DNA from: Arthrinium phaeospermum | Taxonomy: Eukaryota > Ascomycota > Sordariomycetes > Amphisphaeriales > Apiosporaceae | Direction: 5' to 3' | Length of the DNA: 64,000 nt | NCBI GenBank assembly: GCA_006503535.1 | Contig: QYRS01000006.1 | Location: forward strand, 744,001 to 808,000 | Shown here: one piece after another, positions 59,175-64,000 of the stretch | How the letters are laid out: each line of letters starts with the position of its first letter | Numbering within the stretch: position 1 is the stretch's first letter | The notes under the pieces: model-generated | What the model saw: the letters and a program-made list of their open reading frames with translations, nothing else | The model's database searches: none | What the model was told of the DNA's origin: nothing | Position numbers and translations under genes: made by a program

Positions 59175-62100
59175 ATGGGGACTACTCGCTTGCTAGTCTT
59201 GCTCGTCTTGCAACTGCAGGCTCTCTGTGTCTCGGCCGCCTGGCAGTATTCCAACCCCGAGAAGCATCCTCGGCTACCAAGCTATGGACCACAGGTATAA
59301 CCCACCAAGCACTACACCGTCCACAAAAGGGAGATTGTCTGCTAACGCCCAGTAGCCCGGTCCAGCATACATGGTAGACAACACGTTGAACTACTATAAC
59401 GTAGCTCCGGACAAAGGTGCGTCATGAGCCTTTTGGGGGACACATTGATTACCCAACTACAAGATACACTGCTAACATATCTATCAGGCAGCCAGAATGG
59501 ACCTGTTTGGAAATACTCCGGCAGTAGGACGAAGTTTGTTTCCAACTTGAACGGTGGTAGGATGATGCGAGGTGGCTACCGCAACCAAACCGCACCAGCT
59601 CTCACCAGTGTCAACGCCACTACGCCAATCAATAAACGTCAAAGCGGTGGCTCATATTGGCTAGAAGAACTGTCATCACTCGGCGTTGTGAGTAAACAAG
59701 ACCGCCCATTGGTTTACTTTGAACATTGGACACGTTGGGTCCTAACCGCTAATCGTTTCACTCCTAGCAACCGCGTGCCGGTGGTTCAGACTACAAGTTC
59801 TTCAGAAACGTGGTGAAAGACTTCGGCGCAGACAATACTGGTGCTTCCGATACCGTGGAGGCCATCAACGCTGCCGTGGAGGATGGCAATCGGTGTGGCG
59901 AGGAATGCGGCAATACCTTCAGTCAGGGCGCCATTGTCTATTTCCCCGCCGGCACATACAAGATTTGCTCCCCCATCATCCAACTTTACTACACCCAGTT
60001 TATCGGGGACGTTAACGACCCGCCCACCATTTTGGGCTGTGACGAGTTCAAAGGCATTGCGCTCATCGACACAGACCCCTATATCCCGGAGGGGAACGGA
60101 GCGAACTGGTACATCAACCAGAACCAATTCTTCCGCCAGATCCGCAACTTCATCTTCGACTTGAGGGAGATGCCCAATGAGACGAATGACAACGACCAGC
60201 CCTTGGTCCCGACCGGACTGCACTGGCAGGTGTCCCAGGCCACTTCCCTCCAAAACCTGGTGTTCGAGATGCCCGAGGCTTCCGACGACGACCAGACCAC
60301 AGCCGTGGGCATCTTTACCGAGAACGGCAGCGGTGGTTTCGTCTCGGACCTGACCTTCAATGGTGGCAACATCGGATGGCGGGCCGGGTCCCAGCAGTAC
60401 ACGGCCCACAACCTCAAGTTCAACAACTGTCTGACTGCCGTACAGATGGTGTGGGACTGGGGTTGGGTCTGGCAGCGCATCCAGATCAGCGGCGGTTCCA
60501 TCGGCTTCAACATCAGCGGTGTCGGTGGTGCCTCTGGCCAGGGTATCGGCTCCATCTCGGTTGTCGATAGCAGCATCAGCGATGTTGAAGTCGGCATCTT
60601 GACCAACAACAAGCCGACCTCACCAAACATCGTGCTTGACAATGTTGACGTGGACGGCGTGGACCGGGTCGTGCAGGTTGATGGTGGAGATACACTGCTG
60701 ACTACCTCGGGCACCATCCAGATGTGGACCACGGGAAAGGTTTACAAGGGCAAGGAAGGCTCGGACGTAACCGGCACCATCGAGACCCCAGCCAGGGGGG
60801 AGGGCCTTTTGAAGGACGGCAAGCTGTTTGTCCGGGCTCGCCCTCAATACGAAACTGCCCCCGCGTCCAGATTCTCCAGGGCGACGACGGATGGTGGCTG
60901 CAAGAACGACGGCACGGGGGACCAGGCCAACTGCCTCAACCTGTTCCTCCAGAGCGCCAAGTCGGAGGGCAAGATTGCGTACTTCCCCGCTGGTATCTAC
61001 CAAGTCGGTGGCACCGTCTTGATACCAACTGGATCGGTGGTGGTGGGAGCCAGCTGGTCCCAGATTCAAGGCGCCGGCCATTACTTCTCCGACATGACCA
61101 ACCCCAAGGTCGTTGTTCAGGTGGGCAACCGCGGCGAGGTCGGGACCATGGAGATCTCCGACATGCTCTTCACCGTGGCGGGCAACACGGCCGGCGCCAT
61201 TGTGCTCGAATGGAACGTGGCGGCCGTGAGCCAGGGCGCCGCCGCCATGTGGGACTCGCACATCCGCGTTGGTGGCGCCAAGGGCACCAGCCTCGACATC
61301 GAGCAGTGTCCCAAGCGCCAGTTCAACGAGCTGTGCATCGCCGCCACGCTGATGATGCACGTCACGAAGCAGTCGTCGGGTTACTTTGAGAACGTCTGGG
61401 TGTGGGCCGCCGACCACGACAACGACATGAGCATCTACGACACGCCCGACAAGCTGTCCAGCCAGATCAGCGTATACTGCGCCCGAGGCCTGCTGATCGA
61501 GTCCCAGGGCCCTTCCTGGTTCTACGGCGGCGGTTCCGAGCACTCGGTGCTGTACAACTACCTGATCCACGGCGCCAAGGACGTCTACCTCGGCCACATC
61601 CAGACCGAGACGCCCTACTACCAGCCCGAACCCATCGCTCCGAAGCCGTTTAATGTGGCAAAGGCCTTCCCGGGCGATCCTGACTTCAGCGAGTGCAAGG
61701 GTGACGGCGCCTGCGCCGCTTCTTGGGGAGTGATCGTGTCGGATTCGAAATCGGTCACGGTCCATGGGGCGGGGCTCTACAGTTTCTTCCAGGACTACTA
61801 CCAAGACTGCCTCGAAACGAACGATTGCCAGAAGCGCGCGCTCAGAGTCGTCGGGTCGGAAGACGTGGTGTTTTTGAACCTGTTCACCGTCGCCATATCC
61901 AACGTGGCCGAGGGTGTCGACAAGACGGTCATCTCCAGGGAGGACAACCAGCGCGGTTTCGCGACCGAAATCAGCGTCTGGCTCCCGCTTGACGGCGCGG
62001 ACAACATCAACACCGTATTCGTCGGCACCGAAGTCTGGACCGCGACCACTGTGACCTGCTCGGATGCGTCTTGCCTGCTGGTGTTTCCTACAAGCCACTT

Positions 62101-64000
62101 ATCCGCTACTGCTACGATATCCCCGAGCCCATTCACCACGTCGTTTGAGTACGGGGGCATGAGTACGGTGACGCAAGATGGGCTGACTACAGTCAAGTTT
62201 GTCACCACCACGACCACCACGGTAATCATCCTCACCCCTATTACCACGGACGGGATAGCCTATTCCAACTACAACATCTCGTCCGGCCAATCGACCATTG
62301 ATCTAACGCCAAGCGTTGACATACCTCCATACACTGTGACGCTACCCGACGGCCAGGGCAGTACCACATCACGCGTGGTACCCCTTCCGCCATGGCCGCT
62401 GATCAACAATGGCCCGACCGGACCGAGCACCATGCCCATTGCCTCTGGCGATTTACCCAGTGGAAGTGGCACCTATTACACCGGCGTTACTTCCACCGTC
62501 ACAGCTAGAGGTGCAACGGTCGCTACCATCACCTTCCCAGCCGCGGTAACACCGACCACGGTGACATGCCCGCCCGAGGAACTGCTTATCTTTGCCACGC
62601 CGGCTACCACCATCTACACCGAGTGCAGTACATTGGCCACCATCGCCATCGGTTTCAACTGCCCCACCACCAAGGTTGTGAGCTTCCTGGGCCCCACTAC
62701 GGCTGCCGTGTCTGTCGATTGCAGCGTCGTGACGGGTTTCCCTTCGACGTCGGATGACCCCATTCCTGCCCCTGTTCCACCGACCACAACCAGGCCGTTG
62801 CCTGTGTGGACAACATGGCCCCCTGGCATCGTGTCGGCCATCGAGACCAAGGTCGAGAAACCAGAGCCCACCAACGGCGGCTCGAAACAGCCTTGCAATC
62901 TGTGGTTCTTCTTTGTCTGCATTGACAGGCCCGAGCTGCACATTGGGGGCTGGTTCTGGTCTTTCCCGCCCGGCATCTACCCGCCCGGCCCACCACCCCC
63001 GGGCCTCCAATGGCCGTCGGGATTCTCCCTCTCGGGCAGTTTGCCGCCCTGGCCCCGCATCACCGTTGGTCCGAATGGCGGGCTGACATACGACTCGGAG
63101 CCCACCTCGTGCACCACCACCATGACGGCATCCATTTGCACCGCCAGCACCGTCTTCACCGTCACTTCGGACAGAACCACCACCAAGACGGTCGGCACGT
63201 CGACAGGAAGGCCGGAGTGCGAGACCATTTCCGGCTGCTCGGTGAGCCAATCGACCACGGACGTCGCTTCCACTACCATCGAGGGTTGCATCGTGCGGGC
63301 GACCGATGCGGCAAGATTAGCGGCCCGTCCAGGCACCTCGACGCTCGACCAGGCTCGTAATCGAACCATCATCGGTCGGAGGGTGGCCGCGCTCGAAAAC
63401 GCCCGCCCCCACCTCTTGCAGAAGAGGTGCGAGAAGCTCCCTGCTGTCGTCTATCCCGAGGACAGCAAAAGCCTTGCGGAAATTACCCAAATACTCGCCA
63501 TGCTCTCGGGTCTAGCGTTCCGCGAGATCCGGTCCGATTCCCTGGCGGGCGGGTACACGGCCTTCATCTGGGTGCAAAGTCTCCCCGAAGACCTCAAATC
63601 GGAAATTGAAAATCTGCCTTCCAAGCCGCGCGTGTATTATTATTTAAAGCACAACGCAGAGTTCTTACCAGCGCGCTCACCGGCCATGGGGTTCATGGAC
63701 AGAAACCGCCACCACTCAGGGATTGTTCCCCGTGGCCTGGATCTCAATCCCGATAGTGGGCTAGGCCAATCGTCGGCTTCAGGCGACGACGCCCTGCCAA
63801 GCAATGTGACCAAGGCACACACGCTTTGGAAAAGAGCCGCCACGTCTGCGACCGCTGTGAGTCTATATCGATGGAACGCTGCTTTGGTGTCGTTTCCGCG
63901 GGACGCGCCGAGCAAGGATTTGAAAAGGGCGGGGCAAAAAATGTTATGGAGACAGGAAGGGCCCAGATCTGGCTACGATAAATCCAAGCAAACGTTTTAC
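59175..64000 (+). CDS. GH55 beta-1,3-glucanase with long C-terminal extension (partial, 3' end beyond window)
   Basis: Secreted exo-beta-1,3-glucanase of glycoside hydrolase family 55. Exons: 59175-59294, 59356-59416, 59488-59687 and 59768 to the window end, in one frame with no stop; at least 1538 codons. Signal peptide MGTTRLLVLLVLQLQALCVSA. The twin beta-helix domain is about residues 140-850: KDFGADNTGASDTVEAIN, GAIVYFPAGTYKI, IGWRAGSQQYTAHNLKF, then the second half with CLNLFLQSAKSEGK, IAYFPAGIYQVGGTV and SWFYGGGSEHS. GH55 enzymes normally end near 750-900 aa. Here a Thr/Pro-rich region with paired Cys follows (TTTTTTVIILTP, TVTCPPEELL), then a Trp/Pro-rich patch, then a different helical domain (SKSLAEITQILAMLSGLAFR) and PRVYYYLKHNAEFL. 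The end (YRWNAALVSFPRDAP) resembles the lead-in of fungal subtilisin-like proteases, but the catalytic part lies outside. Confidence 0.9.

Noticed and set aside
60620..62098. Long minus-strand frame (492 residues) inside the GH55 gene
   Set aside because: Mirror of GC-rich codon bias; the plus strand encodes a clear glycoside hydrolase.

Overview
This is a stretch of nuclear genome from a filamentous ascomycete (Pezizomycotina, probably Sordariomycetes; the class is inferred from style, not from a marker). The protein families are fungal: a HeLo death-domain protein, an NB-ARC-TPR receptor, a HET-domain gene, a DUF7708-type protein, an Hsp70-like ATPase of the fungal accessory kind, an ankyrin-CorA protein, a P450, an FMO, and GH5/GH10/GH55 hydrolases. 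Most genes are split by short introns (about 45-110 nt) with GT..AG ends and CTAAC-like branch sites. Coding DNA is GC-rich and the spacers are AT-richer. No rRNA, tRNA, CRISPR array or intact transposon was recognised.

Layout. 1-5.4 kb: a flavin monooxygenase followed on the same strand by a 14-TM-type MFS exporter. 5.4-13 kb: a coiled-coil protein of unknown role, an Hsp70-like ATPase with a one-base frame break, and an ankyrin protein. 13.4-18.9 kb: a possible small membrane protein, then a divergent pair made of an NB-ARC-TPR receptor (minus) and a HeLo-domain protein (plus). 20-30.2 kb: a secreted GH5 glucanase, two Ser/Gly-rich unknowns, a Cys-rich unknown, the mitochondrial release factor, and a secreted S10 carboxypeptidase. 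31-41.2 kb: a short-chain dehydrogenase, an AT-hook transcription factor, a DUF7708-type protein with a frame break, and a AAA ATPase with an 8-nt microexon. 42-50.4 kb: an ankyrin-CorA membrane protein, a P450, and a HET gene that has lost its first conserved block. 50.9-64 kb: a GH10 xylanase, a large orphan, two small secreted proteins, and a GH55 glucanase with a very long C-terminal extension that runs off the window.

How the genes may work together. The most interesting locus is 14.3-18.9 kb. A STAND receptor and a HeLo executor share one 0.5 kb intergenic promoter. This is the layout known from fungal amyloid-signalling cell-death modules (HET-S/NWD2, PNT1/HELLP). The receptor's reconstructed first exon and the HeLo protein's tail are both short, polar, beta-prone segments, as expected of such a system, but their match is weak and the motif does not obviously belong to a known class. 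Around it lie several other fungal self/non-self-type genes (HET, DUF7708, two ankyrin proteins, the Hsp70-like ATPase), and three genes in the window carry frame breaks or deletions, as expected of fast-evolving accessory DNA. The plant-wall and beta-glucan hydrolases and small secreted proteins suggest a plant-associated or saprotrophic life.

All splice sites were assigned by eye. Where given, exon lengths add up to whole codons, and exceptions are stated.
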